The notes beneath the pieces are model-generated. The model saw nothing but the letters and a program-made list of their open reading frames with translations. It was not told where the DNA came from and did not search any database. 64,000 nucleotides of DNA, taken from NCBI RefSeq assembly GCF_042660675.1, contig NZ_JBHSUL010000033.1:34344-98343 (forward strand), written 5' to 3'. Positions 1 through 8,460 of this stretch are shown one piece after another. Each line of letters starts with the position of its first letter. The first letter of the stretch is position 1. The translations under genes and the position numbers were made by a program. Source of the DNA: Marinilactibacillus sp042660675 (GTDB lineage: Bacteria > Bacillota > Bacilli > Lactobacillales > Carnobacteriaceae_A).

Positions 1-1962
1 AGGAATACTTTCAAAAGTATAGCCTTGTTCTTTTAACGTTAATTTTTCAATGTTACCTAATTGTATCTTCTCAAGAGGTGCTCTGTGCTTTGTTCCTCTT
101 AAAGGATCTTCGTTTTTTTGCTCAATCAGTTCACGTACGGAGCGTTTACCATCACCCGTTACATTTGCAGGAACTCTTAATAAGACAGCTTTTACTTTAC
201 CATCAAGTACAAAAAATCGATATTCTGTTCCAGCTGCAAAGTCTTCCACGAGCACCGAAGCATCTTCACTAAATGCAATATCAATGGCTTCTTCAAAGTC
301 TTCTATACTTGGAGAATGCTTAAATACCGTAATACCTAATCCATAATTAGTTGACTTAGGTTTAACAACTATGGAACGATCTTTAAATTTATAAAAATCA
401 TCAAGCGCATCTTTTTTAGTTTGGTACTCTTCTCCACCAGGTACTTTGAATCCTTTGCTTTTGAGAATTTTTTTCGTGACCGTTTTGTTTTCCATGATCC
501 AATGTGAAATATAGGTATCTTTTGCCGTCATGTTTCCGTTTTTCACATACTCTTCGTGTCCTTTATGGGACAACTTCAAAAATTGGTCGACTTCATCCAA
601 AACTTCTAATCGAATACCTTTTTGTAGTGTATCGAAAATCAATAATTGAGAAGACATTTCCATCGTTTCAAAACCGCTAAGAAGATAAGGTTTTTTATTT
701 GCTTCTTTTTTATATCCTTGTCCAAGTACTTTTCCAACTTCAAGATACTGATCCACTGATCCTATTTGAGCGGTCAATTGGGCAGCAAGTGTTTTTTCTG
801 GAGAGTTGAACTGTTCTATAGCCGTATCCACTACTTCATGATACACTGCATCTAAGCTGAGTTCTTCTGCCATTTGCTTCATAGTCTCTAAAAGCTCAAG
901 ACCTTCTTTATAGTATTTTGTTTGACTAAAAGGATTTTCTACAGACACTTCTTCATTCTTACGAGTTCCTTCTTGAATCTTAACTGGATCTTTGGAATCT
1001 TCCATCCAAATCATGTGCACAAAAAACAGATGAATGAACGTTGCTTGTTCTTTTGTTAATCCAAGAGCGCTATAAGGGTTGATATCAAACGGTCTGAACT
1101 CAACATACTCAATACCTGTCTCGATCATACGACCAATTTTTTTGGATTTACCTCGTAGTCTAGCCGCTCCGTAAAATTCTCGTTCTTCACTAAGAGTGCC
1201 TTTTGCGACCATATCTTCAACATCTTGCACATAGTGCTGTAATTCGTCGTATCGAACAACGATATCGTTGGTGTTGTGATAGCCATGCTGACTATTTCGG
1301 ATAGAACGAATCGGATCCTTTAAAATGTATTCCTTTTTATCTATTTCAAAGAAGGACTCATGTGCGAAAGGTGCCGCACCAAATAGATAGGTCACTATCC
1401 ATTGATGACTTAAGAAATTACGCGCTAACTTAAGGTGAATTTCATCCTTGACTTCTTTAGCCGATTTGTACGCTTCTTGATTTTCGAAAACAGCTTGGAT
1501 AAAATCATCTGAAAATGCAAAATTATAGTGAATACCACTAATCAATTGCTTTTTCTTTCCATATTTTTTTGCAAGTTTTTCTCTGTAAGCTACTTCACTT
1601 TGATCACTAACTCTTACAATTGGAATCTGCTTTGTGTCGGGTAAAACTGCTGGCATACTAAATGGCCAAACGTATTCACTGTCACGAACGGAACGCTGGG
1701 TAACATCATTTAATGCTTTCATCCACTTGAATGCTTCATCGAGAGATGTCATTGGTGGTGTTACAACTTCCAGCTGCGCTTCGCTGAAATCAGTTTGAAT
1801 ATAGGGATGATACGAACGATCCCCAAAAACTGCAGGATGGTCTTCTAGCGAAAGTCGCTGCTCTTCATCCACACGAATACCTTCTTTTTCAATACCAAAA
1901 GATCCTTGCATTACACTTTTATTTAATCGATTATTGTTAATTATTCCTTTAATATCCATCAT
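1..1962 (-). CDS. gshAB: Bifunctional glutathione biosynthesis protein GshAB (GshF), 3' end outside window
   Basis: The frame stays open from the ATG near 1962 (a second ATG lies at 1959) to the window edge, giving about 654 residues of a protein that is usually near 750. The N-terminus carries GSFGIEKEGIRV, the glutamate-cysteine ligase signature, and the middle reads as the rest of that domain (HYNFAFSD, EFRPFDINP). From about residue 490 an ATP-grasp domain follows (VVKPKSTNYGLGITVF, VEDFAAGTEYRFFVL), which would add glycine. The single protein makes glutathione from glutamate, cysteine and glycine in the cytoplasm, as in Listeria and streptococci. GAGGG lies 6 nt before the ATG at 1962. 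The gene stands alone, divergent from rarA. The last ~100 residues cannot be judged. Confidence 0.93.
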   Translation of the reverse strand, partial: MMDIKGIINNNRLNKSVMQGSFGIEKEGIRVDEEQRLSLEDHPAVFGDRSYHPYIQTDFSEAQLEVVTPPMTSLDEAFKWMKALNDVTQRSVRDSEYVWPFSMPAVLPDTKQIPIVRVSDQSEVAYREKLAKKYGKKKQLISGIHYNFAFSDDFIQAVFENQEAYKSAKEVKDEIHLKLARNFLSHQWIVTYLFGAAPFAHESFFEIDKKEYILKDPIRSIRNSQHGYHNTNDIVVRYDELQHYVQDVEDMVAKGTLSEEREFYGAARLRGKSKKIGRMIETGIEYVEFRPFDINPYSALGLTKEQATFIHLFFVHMIWMEDSKDPVKIQEGTRKNEEVSVENPFSQTKYYKEGLELLETMKQMAEELSLDAVYHEVVDTAIEQFNSPEKTLAAQLTAQIGSVDQYLEVGKVLGQGYKKEANKKPYLLSGFETMEMSSQLLIFDTLQKGIRLEVLDEVDQFLKLSHKGHEEYVKNGNMTAKDTYISHWIMENKTVTKKILKSKGFKVPGGEEYQTKKDALDDFYKFKDRSIVVKPKSTNYGLGITVFKHSPSIEDFEEAIDIAFSEDASVLVEDFAAGTEYRFFVLDGKVKAVLLRVPANVTGDGKRSVRELIEQKNEDPLRGTKHRAPLEKIQLGNIEKLTLKEQGYTFESIP

Positions 1963-2112
1963 ATCATGCCCTCATCTATTCCCTTTTTGGAACTAATTCA
2001 CTATACATAGTATCACAAAGTAGTACGTCTAGACAGTATAAGATTGCCATAAATATGATATATTCACACAAACGGGTGTTCACTAAAGTTAGAGATTCTA
2101 TTTTTCTCGTGT

Positions 2113-2118
2113 TATACT
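2113..2118 (+). promoter_or_regulatory. Probable -10 box of rarA
   Basis: TATACT lies here with no convincing -35 at 17 bp. The predicted start of transcription, near 2125, almost coincides with the in-frame ATG at 2126. This is why the TTG at 2150 with its own ribosome binding site is preferred as the rarA start. Confidence 0.45.
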
Positions 2119-2149
2119 ATCTATAATGAAATTGAAAGGAGCTGCTAGT

Positions 2150-3412
2150 TTGAGTCAGCCGTTAGCTTATCGTATGCGACCAACTTCTATAGATATGATT
2201 GTTGGACAAAAACATCTAGTAGGGAAAGAAAAAATTATCTGGCGTATGGTTGAAGCTAAACGCTTATCTTCTATGATTTTGTATGGACCGCCAGGAATTG
2301 GAAAAACCAGTATTGCAAGTGCCATTGCAGGATCAACTCAGTATGCTTTTAGAATGCTCAATGCAGCGACCGATTCAAAGAAAGACTTACAAATCGTTGT
2401 TGAAGAAGCAAAAATGAGTGGAACGGTTATTTTGTTATTAGATGAGGTTCATCGTTTAGACAAACCAAAACAGGATTTCCTCTTACCTCACCTTGAAAAT
2501 GGTCGCATTATCTTGATTGGTGCTACAACAGAAAATCCATATATTTCTATTCACCCGGCTATTAGAAGTCGATCACAAATATTTGAATTACAGCCACTAT
2601 CCGAAGAACAAATCAAATCGGCACTGAACAGAGCCTTATTTGATAAGGAAAGTGGTCTAGGCAAGCTATCGCTCGTTGTAGATGAGCAGGCTCTAACGCA
2701 TTTTGCTAGAGCAACGAACGGAGACCTTAGAAGTGCCCTGAATGCTCTTGAACTGGCTGCTGAGTCAACTCCTGTAGATCATGAGGGTATTATTCGTATT
2801 ACATTAGAGATAGCCGAGGAATGCTTGCAAAGAAAAGTGCTTACCCATGACAAAGACGGTGATGCACATTACGATGTTATTTCAGCTTTTCAAAAATCTA
2901 TTCGAGGTAGTGATGTTCAAGCCGCCTTGCATTATATGGCACGACTGGTTGAGGCAGGAGAGCTTCAAATTATCTGTAGAAGATTAATGGTTATTGCCTA
3001 CGAAGATATCGGTCTCTCCAATCCTGCTGGTGCTGCTCGAGCTGTAACAGCCGTTCAATCTGCAGAAAAATTAGGGTTCCCCGAAGCAAGAATTCCGTTA
3101 GCAAATGCAGTCATTGAATTAGCACTTTCTCCAAAGTCAAATTCCGCTATTTCTGCAATCGATCAAGCACTTGCAGACGTTAGGCAAGGAAAAAGTGGAC
3201 ACGTGCCTAACCACTTAAAAGATAGTCATTATAAAGGAGCAAGTGAGCTTGATCGGGGAGTCACCTATAAATATCCGCATGCTTATCCTGATTCATGGGT
3301 AGAACAGCAATATTTACCTGATTCGCTAGATGGCGCCCTTTACTATATACCCAATTCAAAAAGTAAATTTGAGGAAGCCTTATCAAAACAATATAACAAG
3401 TACAATTCTTAA
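2150..3412 (+). CDS. rarA: Replication-associated recombination protein A (RarA/MgsA), AAA+ ATPase
   Basis: This is an AAA+ ATPase of the RarA/WRNIP1 family, which acts at stalled replication forks. Counting from the TTG start, Walker A GPPGIGKT is at residues 46-53 and Walker B LLLDEVHR ends near 102. The C-terminal half holds the tetramerisation region (EDIGLSNP, ALSPKSN, VPNHLKD). The start is TTG at 2150: AAAGGAG ends 8 nt before it, and MSQPLAYRMRP matches the family's usual N-terminus. An in-frame ATG at 2126 would add 8 atypical residues and has no ribosome binding site. The product is about 420 residues, normal for the family. It is followed by the probable 6S RNA gene, an association also known from Bacillus. 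Confidence 0.93.
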   Translation: MSQPLAYRMRPTSIDMIVGQKHLVGKEKIIWRMVEAKRLSSMILYGPPGIGKTSIASAIAGSTQYAFRMLNAATDSKKDLQIVVEEAKMSGTVILLLDEVHRLDKPKQDFLLPHLENGRIILIGATTENPYISIHPAIRSRSQIFELQPLSEEQIKSALNRALFDKESGLGKLSLVVDEQALTHFARATNGDLRSALNALELAAESTPVDHEGIIRITLEIAEECLQRKVLTHDKDGDAHYDVISAFQKSIRGSDVQAALHYMARLVEAGELQIICRRLMVIAYEDIGLSNPAGAARAVTAVQSAEKLGFPEARIPLANAVIELALSPKSNSAISAIDQALADVRQGKSGHVPNHLKDSHYKGASELDRGVTYKYPHAYPDSWVEQQYLPDSLDGALYYIPNSKSKFEEALSKQYNKYNS

Positions 3413-3484
3413 ACTCAATCAAACGAACAAACGGTTACAATGAATTATTTTGCTTATATTGTTTTAATCATGTAATTCAATTGA

Positions 3485-3513
3485 TTGACAAAGTTAAGAT
3501 TCGATGCTATTAT
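3485..3513 (+). promoter_or_regulatory. Strong sigma-A promoter of the 6S RNA
   Basis: A perfect TTGACA (3485-3490) is separated by 17 bp from TATTAT (3508-3513). Transcription should start near 3520. No open frame follows, which fits an RNA gene. Confidence 0.8.
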
Positions 3514-3519
3514 AAGAGT

Positions 3520-3710
3520 AAGATTTCTGAGGTGTACGCGTTGTCGGCTACTGTGTTGACCGAACATATTCTTTAAAACCTGGGATTCTGAAGGAAGAAT
3601 TCATGACATGCCTTATCACTTGGTAGTCAGATATTTTTCCGGTGAAGCCCACCTGCTATATTGCGGGTTCAACCAAACACGACAATCTACCGGCACCATC
3701 GGATTTCTTA
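3520..3710 (+). ncRNA. ssrS: Probable 6S RNA (SsrS), regulator of RNA polymerase
   Basis: About 190 nt follow a strong promoter, contain no gene, and end just before an intrinsic terminator. The two ends are roughly complementary (AAGATTTCTGAGGTG near 3520-3534 against CACCATCGGATTTCTT near 3694-3709). This gives the long closing stem and open centre expected of 6S RNA, which mimics an open promoter and binds the sigma-A holoenzyme. Size, promoter, end pairing and position next to rarA all agree. The call rests on these features; a covariance-model search was not possible. Another structured small RNA is the alternative. Confidence 0.7.
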
Positions 3711-3723
3711 TACTTAGCGATTG

Positions 3724-3754
3724 AACCACTTTAGGGAACTAAAGTGGTTTTTTT
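3724..3754 (+). terminator. Intrinsic terminator of the 6S RNA gene
   Basis: AACCACTTTAG and CTAAAGTGGTT form a perfect 11-bp stem with a GGAA tetraloop, followed by a run of T. Confidence 0.9.
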
Positions 3755-3864
3755 ATACCTTGGTTTTCAAAAAAAGGTTAAACTATTATCGTAATCTATA
3801 TTTTTTCTTGTATAATATAAGTATACAAATACAGAAAACTTGAATACAAAGGAGAGGAATCCCT

Positions 3865-4326
3865 ATGTTACAAGAATACAATAAAATACTCGTTGCTGTT
3901 GATGGTTCTCAAGCAGCCGAAAAAGCTTTCAAGAAAGCCGTTGCTGTTGCCGAACGAAATCGTGCTTCTCTAGTTTTAGCTCATGTTATCGACACACGTG
4001 CTTATCAGTCTTTTTCTACTTTTGACGGATCCATTGCTGATAATGCAAGGGAAGAAGCGCAGAACACTTTAGAACAATACAAAGCTGAAGCTGAAAAAGA
4101 CGGCGTCTCTAATGTTAAAATTGTACTTGAATATGGCTCTCCCAAAATAATGGTTGCCAAACAAATTCCAGAGTCCAATGATGTCGATTTGATTATGCTA
4201 GGTGCTACAGGACTCAATGCTGTTGAGCGAATATTTGTAGGTTCTGTTTCTGAATACGTCATTCGACATGCAGATTGTGATGTATTGGTCGTTAGAACAG
4301 ATATAAAAAATAACTTAATTAAATGA
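3865..4326 (+). CDS. Universal stress protein, UspA family
   Basis: A single Usp domain of 153 residues, the normal length for a one-domain member. It begins with the family's first strand (KILVAVDGSQAAEKAF) and ends with the nucleotide-binding signature GATGLNAVERIFVGSVSEYV, matching G-2x-G-9x-G-S/T. That signature predicts the ATP-binding type. It is cytoplasmic; the precise role is unknown, as for most Usp proteins. AAGGAGAGG precedes the ATG, and TATAAT at 3811-3816 is a likely -10. The gene stands alone between the 6S RNA and a terminator shared with convergent ackA. A frame on the opposite strand (4005-4346) is a shadow of this gene. Confidence 0.9.
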   Translation: MLQEYNKILVAVDGSQAAEKAFKKAVAVAERNRASLVLAHVIDTRAYQSFSTFDGSIADNAREEAQNTLEQYKAEAEKDGVSNVKIVLEYGSPKIMVAKQIPESNDVDLIMLGATGLNAVERIFVGSVSEYVIRHADCDVLVVRTDIKNNLIK

Positions 4327-4336
4327 CAATATACAA

Positions 4337-4377
4337 AAAAGCACATCGCCCTTCCTCATAAAGGCAATGTGCTTTTT
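4337..4377. terminator. Bidirectional terminator between the usp gene and ackA
   Basis: AAAAGCACATcGCC pairs with GGCaATGTGCTTTT. The A-run on one side and T-run on the other let it end transcription from both convergent genes. Confidence 0.85.
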
Positions 4378-4386
4378 ATTTAGTTA

Positions 4387-5574
4387 TTATCTAAGTTTTT
4401 CAACGTCACGAGCAATCATAACTTCTTCATCAGTTGGAACAAGTAAGACTTTAACTTTAGAATCCTCAGTAGAGATAAAGCGCTCGTCTCCACGAACATC
4501 ATTTTTCTCAGTATCAATTTCAGCTCCTAAGAATGTTAAACCGTTGATTACGTTCTCACGTGTTTCAACACCATTCTCACCAATACCGGCAGTAAATACG
4601 ATTGCATCTACACCGTTCATAGTTGCTGCGTATGAACCTACATATTTTCTAACTCTATCTTCAAAAATGCGAAGCGCTAAGGCAGCATCTTCATTTGTAT
4701 GTTCTGCATCTTCAAGATCACGCATATCACTTGAGATTCCAGAAAGACCTTTTAAGCCAGATTCATTGTTCAAAATGTAGATCATGTCGTTAATGTTATC
4801 AATACCTTCTTTTTCCATTAAGAATGGAAGTAGTGAAGCATCGATATCCCCAGAACGAGTACCCATTGTTACCCCCGCTAAAGGTGTGAATCCCATTGAC
4901 GTATCAACAGATTTACCTCCATCAACAGCAGTAATTGAAGCCCCATTACCTAGATGACATGTAATGATTTTAAGCTCTTCAATTGGTTTACCCATCATTT
5001 CAGCAGCACGTTCCGCTACATATTTATGACTTGTTCCGTGGGCACCATATTTACGTGCATTATGCTTTTTGTAATATTCCATTGGAATACTATACATATA
5101 ATTTACCTTCGGCATTGTTTGGTGGAAAGAAGTATCAAATACCGCTACACTTGTAATTTCCGGTAAAATTTTACGGAAAGCTCTAATTCCTGTTGCGTTA
5201 GCAGGATTGTGTAATGGTGCGAATTCAGATAAGTCTTCGATTTGATCAATGACTTCATCTGTAACAAGTGCTGAATCTTGGAAAATTTCTCCACCAGCTA
5301 CAACACGGTGTCCAACACCCGTAATTTCATCGAAGTCTTCAATAATATTCAATTCAGTTAATTGTTTTAGTAACATTTCAACGGCAACTTCATGATCATT
5401 AATATCTAATACTTTTTTATATTTTTGACCTTCACCGTATTTAATTGTAAAAATCGAATCGTTCAATCCGATACGTTCTACTATACCAGAAGCTAGTACA
5501 GTTTCTTCAGGCATTTCAAAAAGTTTCCATTTCAAACTGGAACTTCCAGCGTTAATAGCGATTGTCTTAGACAT
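4387..5574 (-). CDS. ackA: Acetate kinase
   Basis: AckA interconverts acetyl phosphate plus ADP with acetate plus ATP, the energy-yielding end of acetate fermentation. The 395 residues match the family length. Signatures are present: NAGSSSLKWKLF at the N-terminus, GHRVVAGGE, the HGTSHKYV stretch, HLGNGASITAV and GIGENG. The ATG at 5574 has AAAGGAGAGA upstream. It lies 25 nt after ytxK, the Bacillus ytxK-ackA arrangement, and both probably use the promoter at 6770-6798. Transcription ends at the hairpin at 4337-4377. Confidence 0.97.
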   Translation of the reverse strand: MSKTIAINAGSSSLKWKLFEMPEETVLASGIVERIGLNDSIFTIKYGEGQKYKKVLDINDHEVAVEMLLKQLTELNIIEDFDEITGVGHRVVAGGEIFQDSALVTDEVIDQIEDLSEFAPLHNPANATGIRAFRKILPEITSVAVFDTSFHQTMPKVNYMYSIPMEYYKKHNARKYGAHGTSHKYVAERAAEMMGKPIEELKIITCHLGNGASITAVDGGKSVDTSMGFTPLAGVTMGTRSGDIDASLLPFLMEKEGIDNINDMIYILNNESGLKGLSGISSDMRDLEDAEHTNEDAALALRIFEDRVRKYVGSYAATMNGVDAIVFTAGIGENGVETRENVINGLTFLGAEIDTEKNDVRGDERFISTEDSKVKVLLVPTDEEVMIARDVEKLR

Positions 5575-5599
5575 GCATGTCTCTCCTTTTATAGTTAAT

Positions 5600-6613
5600 T
5601 TAGTTCAGAAAATTATGTTTCCATTGCGTTATTTCAGCTATTAAGTCTTGCATAGCTGATAAGTTCTTAAAATCAGGAGCAGTTGCTAACAAGACTTCTT
5701 TAGCTTGTTGCGTACCCACACCTTTTTTTTGAACAATTAATATAGATTTTTTGGACTGTTCTGTTTTGAATAATTCTTTAGGTAATGTAAGCATTCCTTG
5801 AAAGTGTCCTACTTTCTGGATAAATGCAAGTAAATCTTTGGCTTCTTCTGATTCAAAAATATTTGAAGGTACCAGATAAAACCCAAAGCCCCCTTCTTTC
5901 AGATAGTTCATTCCTTGTTCAATCATTAAATGGTGGGTAAAGGAGTGTCCTGTCGGAAAAGAAGTTTCAAACTTTTCAGCTTGTTCATCTAACGGATAAT
6001 ATCCTACTGGTAAGTCGGATACAATTGTATCCGCTGGTTCAATGAGCAGATTACTTAAAGCATCTTGGAGCGTTAAGCTAATAGTTACATCCTGAAGAGC
6101 AGCACTAGTAGCAGCTAACGACAAGAGTAACTCATCATTATCTATTCCTGAAAGTTGAATGATTCTATTGTCTCTATTCAAAAAATGAAAGAGTGTATAG
6201 GTCAAGTTCCCCGTTCCTATAGATAGATCCAGTAAATGATACGGTGTTTCTGATTTCGGTGGCGCTAAGACTTCTACCAAGTAAGCCATCAATGATCCAA
6301 TAGAGTCTGGTGTCATCTGGTGGTTTGCTTGAACAAAATCTTCACGCATTCCTCTCAATATTGAGAGTTGTATTGCCTGTCTCAATTCATTTGAAGCGAT
6401 TTCTGAAAGATCTACTTGCTCATACAGAGCTTCAAGTTCATCTTGAGTGTACTTGGACGGTTTACCATCCAGAATACGAACGGTTTTGTTATCCAGCAAA
6501 TTTTCTCCTGTTTCAATCAACGCTTCCATGTAGGAGACCTGAAGATCTTCTTTAAGCATCATAGCAGATTGATCCAGAACTTGGTAAACAGATTCGATAT
6601 GTTCTGTCGACAC
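5600..6613 (-). CDS. ytxK: YtxK-like class I SAM-dependent methyltransferase
   Basis: An adenine-type methyltransferase fold follows an N-terminal helical region of about 100 residues. Visible motifs are the SAM-binding DLSIGTGNLTYTL and the catalytic-loop stretch SDLPVGYYP in the place of NPPF/DPPY. The substrate is unknown; YtxK of Bacillus is the closest family and is also next to ackA. GTG at 6613 is preferred over the upstream ATG at 6658, because AAAGGCGGG lies 5 nt before it and the resulting 337 residues fit the family. The 15 extra residues of the longer form (MYGMNCLS...) look unrelated. A roughly 150-nt leader separates it from its promoter. Confidence 0.85.
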   Translation of the reverse strand: MSTEHIESVYQVLDQSAMMLKEDLQVSYMEALIETGENLLDNKTVRILDGKPSKYTQDELEALYEQVDLSEIASNELRQAIQLSILRGMREDFVQANHQMTPDSIGSLMAYLVEVLAPPKSETPYHLLDLSIGTGNLTYTLFHFLNRDNRIIQLSGIDNDELLLSLAATSAALQDVTISLTLQDALSNLLIEPADTIVSDLPVGYYPLDEQAEKFETSFPTGHSFTHHLMIEQGMNYLKEGGFGFYLVPSNIFESEEAKDLLAFIQKVGHFQGMLTLPKELFKTEQSKKSILIVQKKGVGTQQAKEVLLATAPDFKNLSAMQDLIAEITQWKHNFLN

Positions 6614-6769
6614 TTTAGCCCGCCTTTCTACAAGACTAAGACAATTCATTCCGTACACGTCAAGCTAGAATCTAGAATTGGAATCGAGAAAAATAGCTTT
6701 TGTTGCTAAACGTGTGCGTTACGAAATAATCGGTCAAGTAATCGAAAAATTAAACTCTGTAACATATTC

Positions 6770-6798
6770 ATTTTAACTGATTCTATTGGTTTTCTCAA
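6770..6798 (-). promoter_or_regulatory. Promoter for ytxK-ackA
   Basis: Read on the minus strand, TTGAGA (6798-6793) and TAAAAT (6775-6770) are 17 bp apart. Transcription would begin near 6763 and leave a leader of about 150 nt before the GTG of ytxK. The promoter lies 27 bp from the left target duplication of the insertion sequence, so it was not broken by the insertion. Confidence 0.65.
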
Positions 6799-6824
6799 GG
6801 GATTAAAATAAGGATTCACACCAA

Positions 6825-6832
6825 CAAAAAAG
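6825..6832. repeat. Left 8-bp target site duplication of the ISL3-type element
   Basis: CAAAAAAG here is repeated exactly at 8367-8374 on the other side of the element. ISL3-family transposition is known to duplicate 8 bp. Confidence 0.9.
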
Positions 6833-8366
6833 GGTTCTATAATAAATAACGTTGGTGAGAATTCACTAACGTTATTTTTCTTTGCTTAAATTAGAAAACA
6901 AGTGAGTTCTCCTGTAGAATAATAGTCGACCAAAACCAACATCCTTAGGAGGAACTCACTTGCCTACTTCAAATGATATGCAAAAAGTACTAGATATTCA
7001 AGACAAAAATATAATCTTTAACGATAACTGTGTTTCTTATGGCGTACATAAACAGATGAAATGTAAATTTATAGATTGTACACTGACCTATATTCCTACG
7101 GAATGCAAGAAATGTCAGACGCCAAACAAGAACTTCACTATCTATAAAAATGGGACTCAGACCTCTAGAATTACGTTTCCGATGTCTGGTATTTATCCGA
7201 CCTATCTCAGAGTGAAAAAGCAGCGGTTCAAGTGTAAATCTTGTGAATCAACGTTTACTGCAGAAACTCCAATCGTAAAAGAACATTGTTTTATCTCTAA
7301 CTTCATCAAAGCAGAAATACTGACAAAGTCAGCTGACGCCCGTTCAATCAAGAGCTTGTCTGAAGAGATGACTGTCTCTGCCACAACCATTCAAAGAATC
7401 ATCAATAAACAAGTGAAGTATTATCAACCTTACTATCATTCATTGCCAGAGAACTTGTCAGTGGATGAATTCAAGTACGGTGAGGGACAAATGGCTTTTG
7501 AGTATATCGATGTCGTAACGGGCACAATATTAGATATTCTACCCAGTAAAGATACGCGTACAATCAAAGAGCACTTTTCTTCTCGATACAGTCAGAAACA
7601 AAGAAACCAAGTCAAAACAATCACGACAGACATGAATGCGAGTTACGTCAGTTTCCTTCCAGAGCTATTTCCAAACGCTGATATCATTATTGATCGATTT
7701 CATATCGTTCAGCTCGTGAACCGGTCAATGAACAAGACGCGCGTAAAAGTCATGAATCGACTTCGAACCTCTAATGGAGAAGATCAAAAGAAATATAGAC
7801 GATTAAAACGGTTCTGGAAGAAACTTCTAAAGAAAGAGACAGAATTATCTTATACTACTTATCAATACTTTCCACTGTTTGGACAACGTTTAGAAGCAGC
7901 GATTGTTTCAGAGATGTTGGCCTATGATCCAGAACTAAAAACAACGTATGGAGTTTATCAAGCTGTCCTTAAGTCCGTTGAAGAAAATGACTCAAATCAA
8001 TTAAGAGCTATTTTAGACCAACCAGCTTCCCCTGAATTATCTGGATATATGAAAACCAGTTTAAAAACGTTGAGAGCTCATTTCCCTTATATTCAAAACA
8101 CCTTCTACTATCCTTATAACAATGGAAAGATAGAGGGAATCAATAACAAAATCAAAGTCTTAAACCGGGTAGCCTATGGCTACAGGAACTTTATTCACTA
8201 TAAAAATCGTATTATATTGCACTTCAATTTAAAACCAATCAGAAACAAACTCAAAATGATCGAAAAAGAAAGAGAACACATAGCAGCATAAGCTAACTAT
8301 CTGTTCTCTTCCAAGTACGATTATTTTCTAGCTTTATTCTTCACCAACGCTAATTGACATAGAACC
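6833..8366 (+). mobile_element. Complete ISL3-family insertion sequence, 1534 bp
   Basis: The ends are imperfect inverted repeats: GGTTCTAT...AACGTTGGTGA on the left, and on the right (reverse complement) GGTTCTAT...AGCGTTGGTGA, related over about 35 bp. The exact borders are fixed by an 8-bp duplication, CAAAAAAG, at 6825-6832 and 8367-8374. A second copy at the window end breaks its match to this one at the same base. It carries one intact transposase gene with a strong ribosome binding site. The perfect target repeats and near identity to the second copy suggest recent movement. It sits between ytxK-ackA and the rplU-prp-rpmA operon without cutting a gene. Confidence 0.95.
6960..8291 (+). 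CDS. ISL3 family transposase
   Basis: A 443-residue transposase, full length for the ISL3/COG3464 family. The N-terminus has a zinc-ribbon-like cysteine set (C35, C40, C50, C53, then C92 and C95), followed by a helix-turn-helix region around residues 125-150. The DDE catalytic residues are best assigned to D169 (SVDEFKYG), D224 (TTDMNASY) and E392 (GKIEGINNKIK), with the typical DRFHIVQLVN stretch after the second Asp. The start is TTG with AGGAGG 7 nt upstream. It appears intact and probably active. It would cut and paste the element between its 5'-GGTTCTAT ends. Confidence 0.95.
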   Translation: MPTSNDMQKVLDIQDKNIIFNDNCVSYGVHKQMKCKFIDCTLTYIPTECKKCQTPNKNFTIYKNGTQTSRITFPMSGIYPTYLRVKKQRFKCKSCESTFTAETPIVKEHCFISNFIKAEILTKSADARSIKSLSEEMTVSATTIQRIINKQVKYYQPYYHSLPENLSVDEFKYGEGQMAFEYIDVVTGTILDILPSKDTRTIKEHFSSRYSQKQRNQVKTITTDMNASYVSFLPELFPNADIIIDRFHIVQLVNRSMNKTRVKVMNRLRTSNGEDQKKYRRLKRFWKKLLKKETELSYTTYQYFPLFGQRLEAAIVSEMLAYDPELKTTYGVYQAVLKSVEENDSNQLRAILDQPASPELSGYMKTSLKTLRAHFPYIQNTFYYPYNNGKIEGINNKIKVLNRVAYGYRNFIHYKNRIILHFNLKPIRNKLKMIEKEREHIAA

Positions 8367-8374
8367 CAAAAAAG
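8367..8374. repeat. Right 8-bp target site duplication of the ISL3-type element
   Basis: CAAAAAAG, identical to 6825-6832. On the minus strand it reads CTTTTTTG and contains the U-tract of the terminator for the rplU-prp-rpmA operon. Confidence 0.9.
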
Positions 8375-8415
8375 GAATTATGAGGATCCATTAACTTAGG
8401 TCCTCATAATTCCTT
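8368..8415 (-). terminator. Intrinsic terminator of the rplU-prp-rpmA operon
   Basis: A perfect 15-bp stem (8372-8386 with 8401-8415) encloses a 14-nt loop, followed on the minus strand by T6. The T-tract is part of the IS target duplication, so the insertion landed exactly at the point of transcript release while leaving the terminator whole. Confidence 0.9.
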
Positions 8416-8460
8416 ATAGTTTCCGTTCAGGCAAACTTCTTAACGAATTAGTCCGTTAAA

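Noticed and set aside
4005..4346. 113-codon frame antisense to the usp gene
   Set aside because: It mirrors the codon pattern of the real gene, spans the terminator and has no ribosome binding site or recognisable product.
4387..6613. ackA and tmcAL as a linked acetate circuit
   Set aside because: They share acetate as a metabolite but lie 50 kb apart in different operons, and nothing in the sequence ties them together.
6706..6771. A 21-codon frame (MNMLQSLIFRLLDRLFRNAHV) on the minus strand in the ytxK leader
   Set aside because: Its start codon overlaps the predicted -10 box, so the transcript would begin inside it, and it has no ribosome binding site.
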